From: CAVSWN01 sp046728115
GTDB taxonomy: Bacteria > Acidobacteriota > Vicinamibacteria > Vicinamibacterales > CAVVIG01
Length of the DNA: 15,049 nt
Assembly: GCA_046728115.1 (NCBI GenBank)
Contig: JBKPDW010000116.1
Coordinates: 1-15,049, forward strand
Direction: 5' to 3'
A model generated the notes under the pieces. It was not told the origin of the DNA, made no database searches, and was given only the letters and a program-made list of their open reading frames with translations. The position numbers were made by a program, and so were the translations under genes. Of this stretch, positions 1 to 6,713 are shown in pieces; positions within the stretch are counted from its first letter, which is position 1; the number at the start of each line of letters is the position of its first letter.

Positions 1-1
1 G

Positions 2-343
2 AACGCGATGCTTGGACTGTGGGGAGTTGGTTCGGGGCCGCAGAGGATGGCGCTACATGTTGCGTTTCGCGTCCGCCTCGCAGACATCATCGCAGCCCCG
101 ACCACATTGCGTTCTGCGGGCGTCACCCCTCTGGATTTCGACGGCCAACCAACAGACCAGCCTGTGGTTCTCGCCTGGATGCCGGCCGCGTCTGTCTTCT
201 TCCACGACCGCGATGGTCACTTGCTGGAGTACATCGCGATGCTCCCTCACGAACCGCGCCCTGAGCAGGGCATCGTTCCGTGGCACGTGTGGGAGCTCAC
301 GCATCGCCCCGCTCCGACGTCCGAGTCTTCGCGAACGCCATGA
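2..343 (+). CDS. VOC (glyoxalase/bleomycin-resistance fold) protein, 3' part only
   Basis: The reading frame is already open at the first bases, so the gene starts outside the window; the ATG at 8 is probably internal. The visible ~113 residues contain FFHDRDGHLLEYIAML near residues 64-79. This matches the typical VOC C-terminal strand signature (F.DPDGH.LE), in which the Glu of LE is usually a metal ligand. WMPAASVFF just before it and the later GIVPWHVWE are also typical of VOC proteins of about 150 residues. VOC members include glyoxalases, dioxygenases and antibiotic-binding proteins, and the substrate cannot be told from this half. The tail after VWELTHRP is Ser/Pro/Thr-rich and probably disordered. 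The gene converges on the minus-strand gene ending at 469. The family is fairly certain; the function is unknown. Confidence 0.8.
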   Translation, partial: NAMLGLWGVGSGPQRMALHVAFRVRLADIIAAPTTLRSAGVTPLDFDGQPTDQPVVLAWMPAASVFFHDRDGHLLEYIAMLPHEPRPEQGIVPWHVWELTHRPAPTSESSRTP

Positions 344-344
344 C

Positions 345-377
345 AAAAAAAGGCTGTTCGTCGATTTGAGTACAGCC
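345..377 (-). terminator. Candidate rho-independent terminator for the minus-strand unit
   Basis: Read on the minus strand, GGCTGT (377-372) pairs perfectly with ACAGCC (357-352) across a 14-nt loop and is followed by seven T (351-345). It lies about 90 bp beyond the stop of the DUF5655-like gene, directly against the stop codon of the convergent VOC gene. The stem is only 6 bp and the loop is long, so the call is moderate. Confidence 0.45.
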
Positions 378-468
378 GATCTAAGGTAACCGCGTCCATG
401 GATCCGACTCCGGTCGACGCCAATCGGATGTTTGTCCCCTGCAGGTTGAGACCCGATATCCGACCTCC

Positions 469-945
469 TTAGCGTCGCCGACGGCTCTTCGCCTGACCGA
501 CGCGGCGCTCCGCCAAGTCGCTCTGCATGCCAACGACGTCGTGCGATTCCTGCAGCCAGGCGCGCAGCTCGCCGTCCAGATCGACGGCCGAGGTGATGCG
601 GACGTAATGCCCGCGCCAGCGAGGACCGTAGTCGACCGTCTTGACAATGCGTGGGTTCTCGAGCCAGCGATGCAGGGCGAAACCGGCAATAAAGTGATCT
701 TTGCGCGGGTACAGGCCGGCGAAGCGGACGCGGGCGACGGCGACCAGGCGGGTTTTCTGTGGGAGCACCTGGACGTCGCCGAGCGATTCAAGCAGCGCCA
801 CGTACTTGCGTGCAGCCGCGAGTAGCCCACGCGCGGAACCGGAGAAGAGCGCCTCCAGCGTGAACCGGCCGCACGAGTGCCAGAGGTTGCGGCTCACCAG
901 TCGCGCGCCGCATTTCGGGCAGTGCCACAACGGGTGTTCCGTCAC
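469..945 (-). CDS. DUF5655-like protein with N-terminal zinc ribbon
   Basis: The protein begins TEHPLWHCPKCGARLVSRNLWHSCGRF. The CPKC pair plus the later Cys of WHSCGRF looks like a small zinc-binding knuckle, and the rest (PQKTRLVAVARVRFAGLYPRK, HRWLENPRIVK, ITSAVDLDGELRAWLQESHDVV) fits the DUF5655 domain, which has no known biochemical role. I prefer the GTG at 945 because it overlaps the TGA of the upstream haloperoxidase-type frame (GTGA, 945-942), implying translational coupling, and because it puts the zinc ribbon at the N-terminus; this gives 158 aa. An in-frame GTG at 987 would add 14 residues that do not look like the family. Neither start has a good Shine-Dalgarno sequence. The C-terminus is strongly basic (KSRRRR). 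The family call is good; the function is unknown. Confidence 0.75.
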   Translation of the reverse strand: MTEHPLWHCPKCGARLVSRNLWHSCGRFTLEALFSGSARGLLAAARKYVALLESLGDVQVLPQKTRLVAVARVRFAGLYPRKDHFIAGFALHRWLENPRIVKTVDYGPRWRGHYVRITSAVDLDGELRAWLQESHDVVGMQSDLAERRVGQAKSRRRR

Positions 946-1730
946 CGCTGCAACGCTATCACGAGATTCCGTTCCCCAATTGGCCACGCCGTTCCGGCGC
1001 CGGCTCGCGACAGGTGGATGGACCGTGCGGGGCCATCGGCTGTAAAGCCATCGTCGCCTTGCTTGTGGAGAGGCCTCAGGAAATGGTCCACCACAAAATC
1101 AGCGACGTCCCGACCGAGTTGCGCGCCGCTGACATCGTCAAAACGAAAATGCTGTCCCGCGAAGATTCTGCTCAACGATGCTTCCTCGGCGGCCGCCGAG
1201 AAACTCGTAAAGGACCGAACCACTTCCGGAAGCACCTCGGAAGTGACCGAGAAATCGAAATGACCTTCCTTCACCAGTGAGATCAGCACCTCTGCACCTG
1301 CGGCGCTGATCACTGCATGCGCACCGGGATAGGAGGGGTCCGGGCCTGTCTTGCCGACCTCGGGTAACCAGCTCGCATCTCCAGTAGCTTCGGGGTTGTC
1401 GTCGCTGTCGGCCGCGCGAATTGCGGTCACCGGACGCCAGAAGTTGTAGGTGTATTTCGCGTCGTAGAAGGCGATCACACCGTCCGCCAGACTCAGGTTC
1501 AGCAACGCAAACAGCCTCGCCGTTTCGGCGGTCGTCATGTGACGCTTCTCTGCCGCCGTTTGAGCGATCTCGTTCCAATAGTTCTGAATGGCACCGTTCC
1601 AAAAACGGCCGGTCAGAGCCTCATCAGCGGTCGCGATCTGGATAGCTGCAACCCCCGCGGCTTCGACTTCGTTGAGGGCGTGGGTGTACCTCTCGCTGGT
1701 CAACGCCGGAGGAGGACCGGGACGGAACTG
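942..1730 (-). pseudogene. Vanadium-dependent haloperoxidase / PAP2-type protein, C-terminal (catalytic) portion of a broken gene
   Basis: This frame carries the catalytic core of a bacterial vanadium-haloperoxidase-like protein (PAP2 superfamily). Counting from a TTG at 1703: K83 and R90 lie in DAKYTYNFWRPVTAIR, H129 in SYPGAHAVISAAG, and S178-R179 with H185 in SRIFAGQHFRFD. These are the expected vanadate/phosphate-binding Lys, Arg, His and catalytic His positions. No good start exists: the frame reads back through QFRPGPPPALTSERYT to about 1730, where it meets the N-terminal part in a different frame. Family members carry QFRPGPPPALTSERY in mid-protein, so this part was once joined to 1700-2119. 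The last ~38 residues after HFLRPL do not resemble the family and may be read-through. The product could be made only by reinitiation at TTG/GTG and would lack the N-terminal helices. Confidence 0.8.
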
Positions 1731-2119
1731 ATCGGCGCGCCTTGCGCCAGCGATTCCTGGAGTTCACCATCGAGGATCGGGCTGAACGTCGGATACAACG
1801 TCACGAGAACTTCGTGTGCTGCCGCAGCGGCGGCCGCGTCCTGTGAAGCCCGCCGCGACGCGCCCGGTACGGTCACCCGGTACGGAATATGAGTCCGGGC
1901 AATCGCATTGACGGCGTCATAGATTGCCGCGTGCAGAATGGCGAAGCTGCGGGTTGGATGGATCGTCGGCGACTGCGCACCAGGCGTGCGGACAATCGAC
2001 AGGAGATTTTTGTTCCACCGGACCACCGGGTTGATCGACCGATTCGTCGTGCTGGTCGTTCGGTCCGCCTGGAGCGCCACGCTTGCGCCCGCCAATACTA
2101 ACGTCGTCAGGAATCGCAC
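1700..2119 (-). pseudogene. Vanadium-dependent haloperoxidase-type protein, N-terminal portion with signal peptide
   Basis: The protein starts at GTG 2119 behind a strong Shine-Dalgarno (AGAAGGAG, 7-nt spacing). It opens with a signal peptide (MRFLTTLVLAGASVALQA), so the product was exported. The stretch NPVVRWNKNLLSIVRT, then PTRSFAILHAAIYDAVNAI, then AAAAAAAHEVLVTLYP is the characteristic N-terminal helical part of secreted vanadium-haloperoxidase-like proteins. Similarity stops after LQESLAQ (about residue 126); a 13-residue out-of-frame tail ends at a TGA at 1702-1700. About 60 residues normally found between LAQ and QFRPGPPPAL are missing, with a frame change at ~1730. The gene is therefore inactivated by an out-of-frame deletion unless this is an assembly error. 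It lies 137 bp downstream of the sigma-factor gene on the same strand and could be in its transcription unit. Confidence 0.75.
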
Positions 2120-2256
2120 GTCGACACTCCTTCTGGCTGACTAAAGCGACAGTCGTCGGCGATGTCGCGGCTCTCATGGGGTCAGCTCACAGGTATGACT
2201 CAGTTTGAAACCAAGTTATTCCGACGCGGTCGCACCACGAACGCGGGAGTGCTCGT

Positions 2257-2886
2257 TCACTTTCCGATCGCGTTGGTGCTGGTCGCGTACCGTGCCTTCA
2301 CCTCGGGATCTCCAGCCTGACCCGGTCCTGCCGTCGCCGGCTGCGGTAGCGCCAGAAGACCCATTAAACGGCCGGCTCCATCTCTAAACTTCGCGCGTGC
2401 GCGCGACAACGTCGACATCACGGTGCCCATTGGGATACCCACGATGTCGGCGATCTGCTTATACGAAAAGCCTTCGATTTCGCGCAGGATCAGGATTTCT
2501 CGAAACCGACCGGGAAGCTCGCTCAAAGCCTTCTCGACGAGGCGACGGTCGGAGTTCTGTAGCACGAGCTCTTCAGGATTCGATGTCCCACTGCCGCCGG
2601 AATGTACTTCTTCGTCGAACTGGACGACAGGCTCGTACGCACGCGTCGTACGAAGCCACCGGTAGGAGGTATTGCGCACGATTGTGAGCAGCCAGGCGCG
2701 TGCATCGCCACCGCGGAACCCGCCGGAATATCGAAACGCTCGCAGGTAGGCCTCCTGCACCACGTCCTCCGCCTCGTCGTCGTCGCGCACCAGCCAGCGC
2801 GCCAGGTTGTAGGCAGCATCGAGATGCGACAGAAGCAGTTCGGCCAGCCCGCCAACCTCGGCTCGGACGCGTATTCGCTCGCTCAT
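2257..2886 (-). CDS. ECF-type RNA polymerase sigma factor (orphan, no adjacent anti-sigma)
   Basis: This 209-aa protein has the two ECF domains. Sigma-2 spans about residues 15-85 (HLDAAYNLARWLVRDDDEAEDVVQEAYLRAFRY, then ARAWLLTIVRNTSYRWLR), the core-binding and -10 recognition region. Sigma-4 spans about residues 118-172 (LPGRFREILILREIEGFSYKQIADIVGIPMGTVMSTLSRARAKFR), the helix-turn-helix that reads the -35 element. I chose ATG 2886 because GAGGAG lies 9 nt upstream; a GTG at 2892 would leave only 3 nt. The C-terminal tail after LMGLLALPQPA is not conserved-looking. Related genes in Acidobacteria and Proteobacteria are usually followed by a zinc-finger anti-sigma gene; here only 137 non-coding bases and the broken haloperoxidase follow. 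It is divergent from the winged-helix/TPR gene at 3109, so the 222-bp gap probably holds promoters for both. Confidence 0.92.
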   Translation of the reverse strand: MSERIRVRAEVGGLAELLLSHLDAAYNLARWLVRDDDEAEDVVQEAYLRAFRYSGGFRGGDARAWLLTIVRNTSYRWLRTTRAYEPVVQFDEEVHSGGSGTSNPEELVLQNSDRRLVEKALSELPGRFREILILREIEGFSYKQIADIVGIPMGTVMSTLSRARAKFRDGAGRLMGLLALPQPATAGPGQAGDPEVKARYATSTNAIGK

Positions 2887-3108
2887 CGGCACGTTCTCCT
2901 CATCAATGTCGGCACAAGTTCGACTTCGTTCGCTCGAGCGTCGAATGTGCGCTGGGCGAGCAGCGAGGGCAATGGAATCGCAATCCTGCGTCGCTGGATT
3001 ATGGGTCCCCCGGCAAATGGCTCGAAACGAAGGGGTTGCGCGAGAACCTCCTCTGAACGTTTGGTACCGGGTGCGGTGGTAGACTCGCGATCGTCGATCG
3101 GCCCTCCC

Positions 3109-5022
3109 ATGCCAGAGGCCAGCTCGCGCGTTCGCTTACGGTTCGGCGTATTCGAGGTCGATCTCCGGGCCGGCGAACTGCGGAAGCACGGCGTGAGGCT
3201 CAGACTTCAGGAGCAGCCGTTTCAGGTCCTCGCGATGCTGCTCGAACGGCCGGGTGAGACGGTGACCCGGGAAGAGCTTCGCAACCGACTGTGGACCGGC
3301 GATACCTTCGTCGATTTCGACCACGGCGTGAACAAAGCCGTAAACAGGATCCGGGATGTGCTCGGTGATTCGGCGACGAGCCCACGGTTCGTGGAGACTG
3401 TCGCTCGGCGCGGTTACCGCTTTATCGCGGACGTTGCTGTGGTCGGAGCGCCTGTTGCCAGATCGGAGACGAGGACTGAGGACCTCGTACCGGTAGCGAG
3501 TGAGTCGGTCGCGCCAGTCCCACCGTCTCCGTTCCCAAGACGGCTGCGTCGGTGGCATCCGTGGGCGTTCACCGGCATCGCACTGGCTCTTGCCTCGCTC
3601 GCCGTCGTCTTTGGGATGCTTCAGCGGAGAAATCAGCCGGCGCCGATCCGATCGCTTGCCGTACTGCCTCTCGAAAATCTATCAGGCGATACGTCGCAGG
3701 AATATTTCGCCGATGGGATGACCGACGAGTTGATTGCGACGCTCGGTCAGATCAGTGCGTTGCGCGTGATCTCGCGAACCTCGGTGATGCCGTATAAACG
3801 TGCGCGCAAGCCGCTGCCGCTGATTGCGCGTGAGCTGAACGTCGAGGCTCTCGTCGAAGGCACGGTTCTCCGTTCCGATGGTCGGGTTCGGATCACGGCG
3901 CAATTGATCGAAGCGCGAGACGACAAGCACCTGTGGTCGGAGACCTACGACGGCGATCTGCGCGACACGTTGACGCTGCAGAATAAGGTCGCGCGGGCGA
4001 TCGCCGAGCAGATTCGTGTCAACCTCAACACGCAGGAACAGGCCACGCTGAGGCACGGCAGACTGGTCGATCCCGAGGCGCACGAGGCGTACCTCAAGGG
4101 GCGGTACTTCTGGAACAAACGAACGGGCCCCGACTTTGACAAGGCGGTGGAGTATTTCGGCCGGGCCATCGAGCGCGATCCGAACTACGGGCAGGCGTAC
4201 AGTGGCCTGGCCGACACCTACGCCTTGCTGGGCGACTGGGAATATGGCGTGCTTGCTCCGAAGGAGGCGTTTCCTCGAGCGAAGGCTGCGGCCGTCAAAG
4301 CGCTGCAGCTCGATAACACACTCGGCGAGGCGCACACGTCACTCGCATTCTGCCTGGATGGCTTCGATTGGGATCCGAAATCTGCCGACAACGAATTCCG
4401 GCGAGGAATTGAGCTGAACCCGGGCTACGCGACCGCTCATCATTGGTATGCGTGGCACTTGGCCTTACTAGGACGGAACAACGACGCCATCGTCGAAATG
4501 AAGAAAGCGCAAACGCTCGATCCGCTGTCCCTGATCATCAACGCTGATCTGGCCGAGCTTCTGCTCATAGCGCATTTCACCGACGACTCGATTCAACAGA
4601 GCCGCAAGACGATCGAAATGGACGCAAACTTTGCTCTCGCACACAATCAACTGGGGCTCGCGTACCTCCGGAGCCAGAGGCACGATGAAGCGATCTCTGA
4701 ACTGAGAAAAGCCGTGCAGCTCTCCGCAGGGAGCCCGACGTGCACAGCCAATCTCGCCCGTGCCTTCGCCGTATCAGGTAGGAAAGACGAGGCGGCACGA
4801 CTCTTGGACGATCTAAAGCATTTGCGTGCCGCCTATTCGAATGCTTCCGAGATTGCCGTTGTCTATGCAGCGCTCGGCGACAACGATCAAGCGATGACGT
4901 GGCTCGAGAAAGGCTATGAAGAGCGATTCAACCCGGGCGTCCTCCTGCGCCCGGGTTTCGATCCTCTTCGTGCCGACCGGCGATTCCAGGAACTTGAACG
5001 TCGGATTGGGATCAGTCGATGA
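3109..5022 (+). CDS. Membrane-anchored winged-helix transcriptional regulator with FlgO/TolB-N-like and TPR domains
   Basis: The protein is 637 aa. Residues ~8-103 form an OmpR/CadC-type winged helix (FGVFEVDLRAGELRKHG, then LQEQPFQVLAMLLERPGETVTREELRNRLW, then FVETVARRGYRF). A basic Pro-rich linker leads to one TM helix at ~152-171 (WAFTGIALALASLAVVFGML). Residues ~181-306 match the domain usually found here (SLAVLPLENLSGD, YFADGMTDELIATLGQI, LVEGTVLRSDGRVRITAQLIEA, LWSETYDGDL). Residues ~325-630 are TPR repeats. The layout predicts a CadC-like one-component regulator: cytoplasmic DNA-binding head, periplasmic sensing tail. The open frame extends upstream, but the family N-terminus begins at ATG 3109; no clear Shine-Dalgarno precedes it, and TAGACT at 3080-3085 could be a -10 box. 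It ends 4 bp before the convergent gene. The architecture is certain; ligand and targets are unknown. Confidence 0.9.
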   Translation: MPEASSRVRLRFGVFEVDLRAGELRKHGVRLRLQEQPFQVLAMLLERPGETVTREELRNRLWTGDTFVDFDHGVNKAVNRIRDVLGDSATSPRFVETVARRGYRFIADVAVVGAPVARSETRTEDLVPVASESVAPVPPSPFPRRLRRWHPWAFTGIALALASLAVVFGMLQRRNQPAPIRSLAVLPLENLSGDTSQEYFADGMTDELIATLGQISALRVISRTSVMPYKRARKPLPLIARELNVEALVEGTVLRSDGRVRITAQLIEARDDKHLWSETYDGDLRDTLTLQNKVARAIAEQIRVNLNTQEQATLRHGRLVDPEAHEAYLKGRYFWNKRTGPDFDKAVEYFGRAIERDPNYGQAYSGLADTYALLGDWEYGVLAPKEAFPRAKAAAVKALQLDNTLGEAHTSLAFCLDGFDWDPKSADNEFRRGIELNPGYATAHHWYAWHLALLGRNNDAIVEMKKAQTLDPLSLIINADLAELLLIAHFTDDSIQQSRKTIEMDANFALAHNQLGLAYLRSQRHDEAISELRKAVQLSAGSPTCTANLARAFAVSGRKDEAARLLDDLKHLRAAYSNASEIAVVYAALGDNDQAMTWLEKGYEERFNPGVLLRPGFDPLRADRRFQELERRIGISR

Positions 5023-5026
5023 GCGG

Positions 5027-5383
5027 TCATCTTGTGTGCGTCAAATAGATGAATTCCTCGCCGGCGAGATCGCCGGGGTAAAACCACGTCTTGACCGGAA
5101 ATGAAGCGCCTGCCGGCTGCTCTTCGAACGTGATGCGCGTGTCGTCTGCTGCGGTGAGGCGGGCCGTCGGGATTGTCAAGACCGTGGCAACTATCCTGCC
5201 AGCGCGATCGAACACCTGCACGGCATGCGGGCTCGCTGGCGAGTCCGCCAGTCGAAAGACATACGTTCCGGCCGGTAGAACTTTGCCGGGAATTTCGACG
5301 TCCTGACTGAAGGTCAGCACAGAGCTGCGCGTAATCGCGCCTTCCACGATGCGGCGGAATATTATCGCCCAGCTCAGGGTCAT
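5027..5383 (-). CDS. Secreted-type protein of unknown function, N-terminus apparently lost
   Basis: The 118-aa product contains SSVLTFSQDVEIPGKVLPAGTYVFRLAD, then VQVFDRAGRIVATVLTIP, then ITFEEQPAGASFPVKTWFYPGDLAGEEFIYL. I recognise this layout from small exported proteins frequent in Acidobacteria, which have a cleavable signal peptide just before the 'TFSQ/VEIPG' strand and a predicted beta-sandwich; their function is unknown. Here the only available start (ATG 5383) gives MTLSWAIIFRRIVEG, which is not a convincing signal peptide, has no Shine-Dalgarno and follows an in-frame stop (5389-5387). The gene seems to have lost its 5' end where it abuts the outer-membrane-protein remnant on the other strand. 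It converges on the TPR regulator with a 4-bp gap. It may be non-functional or cytoplasmic. Confidence 0.6.
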   Translation of the reverse strand: MTLSWAIIFRRIVEGAITRSSVLTFSQDVEIPGKVLPAGTYVFRLADSPASPHAVQVFDRAGRIVATVLTIPTARLTAADDTRITFEEQPAGASFPVKTWFYPGDLAGEEFIYLTHTR

Positions 5384-5473
5384 ACATCACAGTTGACGGC
5401 GGTCCCGACGGGACGTCGGGGCGGCGGATCTGCGCAGGGTTCACGGAGGACCGGTATGGGAACGAGGAGAGGA

Positions 5474-5629
5474 TTGTCCGTCAGTGCACTCGAGTACAAC
5501 ACCTTCTCGGACCTCCGGTTCGGCGTGCCGAACCCGGACTTCGGCCTTGCGGGCGTGTCCGGTGTCGTCTCAGAGCAGGAGCTCCTCACGCCACCCCAGT
5601 TCAGGGTCGGTCTGCGATACGAGTTCTGA
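5474..5629 (+). pseudogene. C-terminal remnant of a TonB-dependent-receptor-like outer-membrane protein
   Basis: About 51 codons remain, reading through EYNTFSDLRFGVPNPDFGLAGVSG and ending PQFRVGLRYEF before TGA. The pattern 'FN.F..LRFG.PN.DF', then 'GVVSEQE', then 'Q..LRY.F' with a terminal Phe is what the last two beta strands of large (~1000 aa) Acidobacterial TonB-dependent, Oar-like receptors look like. The final aromatic residue is the signal used by the BAM assembly machinery. The codons upstream (5393-5473) do not continue the barrel, and no start or signal peptide is present, so this is a 3' stub of a deleted gene. The identification rests on a short stretch and is moderate. Confidence 0.5.
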
Positions 5630-5651
5630 GAAGCTCTTGGGAATCGCGCGC

Positions 5652-5963
5652 ATGAGCGACGGCGTGCAGATGGATCATCTGGCCGTGTGCGACCGGCTGA
5701 CCGTCCTCACGCTATACAGCACCTACGAGATCGTCGTTGTCGCTCCGACCGAGGGCAAAGTCCTTGTGCGTGGGGGGCAGTTTTTTCCCGATTTCACTCC
5801 GGCGCGCCTGACAGGCGCGACGCGCGGCGGCAGCTTCTTGAAAGAGCGCAGCGTGCACGTCGGCTTTCGAATCGAGTTTGTCAATGCACGCGGATACGTG
5901 TTGACGAGTCCGGTCAAGGCCATCGCACTCACCGCATCTCGCCCTCCGTCCGGGGTCATGTAG
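5652..5963 (+). CDS. Small conserved-looking hypothetical protein (VRGGQFFP motif)
   Basis: This 103-aa soluble protein has no signal peptide or membrane segment. The core reads DHLAVCDRLTVLTLYSTYEIVVVAPTEG, then VLVRGGQFFPDF, ARLTGATRGGSFLKERSVHVGFRIEF and VLTSPVKAIAL. I recognise this ordering (H.EVCDRL, VLV.GG..FP, GGSFLK, TSPV..I) from short, unannotated proteins scattered in soil bacteria, but I know of no function. Alternating hydrophobic stretches suggest a small beta barrel. The start is ATG 5652, with a second possible ATG at 5670. There is no strong ribosome site, and it sits 22 bp after the receptor remnant, so it may once have been downstream of that gene. The last ~10 residues (SRPPSGVM) look extraneous. 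Confidence 0.6.
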   Translation: MSDGVQMDHLAVCDRLTVLTLYSTYEIVVVAPTEGKVLVRGGQFFPDFTPARLTGATRGGSFLKERSVHVGFRIEFVNARGYVLTSPVKAIALTASRPPSGVM

Positions 5964-6047
5964 ATCGCTCTCGTAAGCTTAACCGGCGCTCGAGGCCACC
6001 GGCGCATACGGACTCCTCAGTGCCGGCGGCTGAGCGGAGAGAATGAG

Positions 6048-6200
6048 ATGACCATCAAGGATCTCGAGGCGTTGTTTGACTACAGCTATTGGGCAAACGG
6101 GAAGCTGTTCGAGGTCCTCTCACAATTGACGGATGAACAGTTTATCGAGCCAGTCGCCGGCAGCTATGGTTCGGTCCGGAACACACTGGTACAGGTGCTG
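6048..6200 (+). pseudogene. DinB-family protein, N-terminal fragment
   Basis: The start is clear (GGAGA 7-9 nt before ATG 6048). The first 51 residues, MTIKDLEALFDYSYWANGKL, then FEVLSQLTDEQFIEPVAGSY, then GSVRNTLVQVL, are a typical DinB/DUF664-type N-terminus, a four-helix-bundle metal-binding fold often linked to thiol transfer or stress. Family members run to ~150-170 residues and have a His in NTLVHVL that binds the metal. Here that residue is Gln, and after VL similarity stops. The frame stays open to 6488, but from about 6255 it is only the antisense of the membrane-protein gene on the other strand. The gene therefore lost its 3' two thirds, presumably in a rearrangement near 6200. A product, if made, should lack metal binding. 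Confidence 0.7.
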
Positions 6201-6254
6201 ATAAACATTCACGTTCCCATCACGAGGCGCACGCCAGGGCAGCTGCGTCTCGCA

Positions 6255-6698
6255 TCACTCGATTCCGACGAGGTCATTCAGGAACCCAACGATGTACTTC
6301 CACACCAGGTAGTACACGACGACGACAACCGGCAACACGACGACGCCCTTGAAATACGGCAGTCTGACCGCTTGGAAGGCCTGCACTCCGTCCTGATCGA
6401 TCCTGATGACGCCGAGCAGCGTCCCCAACGTGAGGCCCAGGGGCACGAGGACAAACGGAAGCAGCGCACCATGCGCGCCGATCGATAGGTGGCTGCGAGG
6501 CCTCAGGCCGACGTACAACATGTTCCAGACGCCAAACAGGTTTGGGATGAGGGCCATTGGAAAAACGATGACGCGCTCAATCGGCACCGGCACCTGGAAC
6601 ACGAATCGTGCGAGCGTGAAGACCGTCATCGCCACAAGCAGGAAAGCCGTTGGCACCACAATCCCCGCCATGTAGGCGCGCAGATATGGATGGTTCAT
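6255..6698 (-). CDS. Four-TM membrane protein of the sigma-factor unit
   Basis: This 147-aa integral membrane protein has hydrophobic helices at about residues 11-34 (GIVVPTAFLLVAMTVFTLARF), 43-65 (VIVFPMALIPNLFGVWNMLY), 77-98 (ALLPFVLVPLGLTLGTLLGV) and 116-140 (FKGVVVLPVVVVVYYLVWKY). Loops are short, and I see no catalytic or metal-binding motif. The start ATG 6698 has GGGAGA six nt upstream, and the gene follows the 73-aa membrane protein after 15 bp, so it is the third gene of a sigma-factor operon. It may sense membrane state or help hold the sigma factor, by analogy to other ECF operons; that is inference. I cannot assign a named family. Confidence 0.75.
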   Translation of the reverse strand: MNHPYLRAYMAGIVVPTAFLLVAMTVFTLARFVFQVPVPIERVIVFPMALIPNLFGVWNMLYVGLRPRSHLSIGAHGALLPFVLVPLGLTLGTLLGVIRIDQDGVQAFQAVRLPYFKGVVVLPVVVVVYYLVWKYIVGFLNDLVGIE

Positions 6699-6713
6699 GT
6701 GGTTCTCTCCCGT

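Noticed and set aside
2602..3108. Upstream extension of the winged-helix/TPR frame
   Set aside because: It overlaps the sigma-factor gene on the other strand and gives low-quality sequence. Family homology begins at ATG 3109.
4914..5444. 176-codon minus frame overlapping the TPR regulator end and the VEIPG gene
   Set aside because: It lies in another frame of the same strand as a recognisable protein and is Arg/Ser-rich with no motif.
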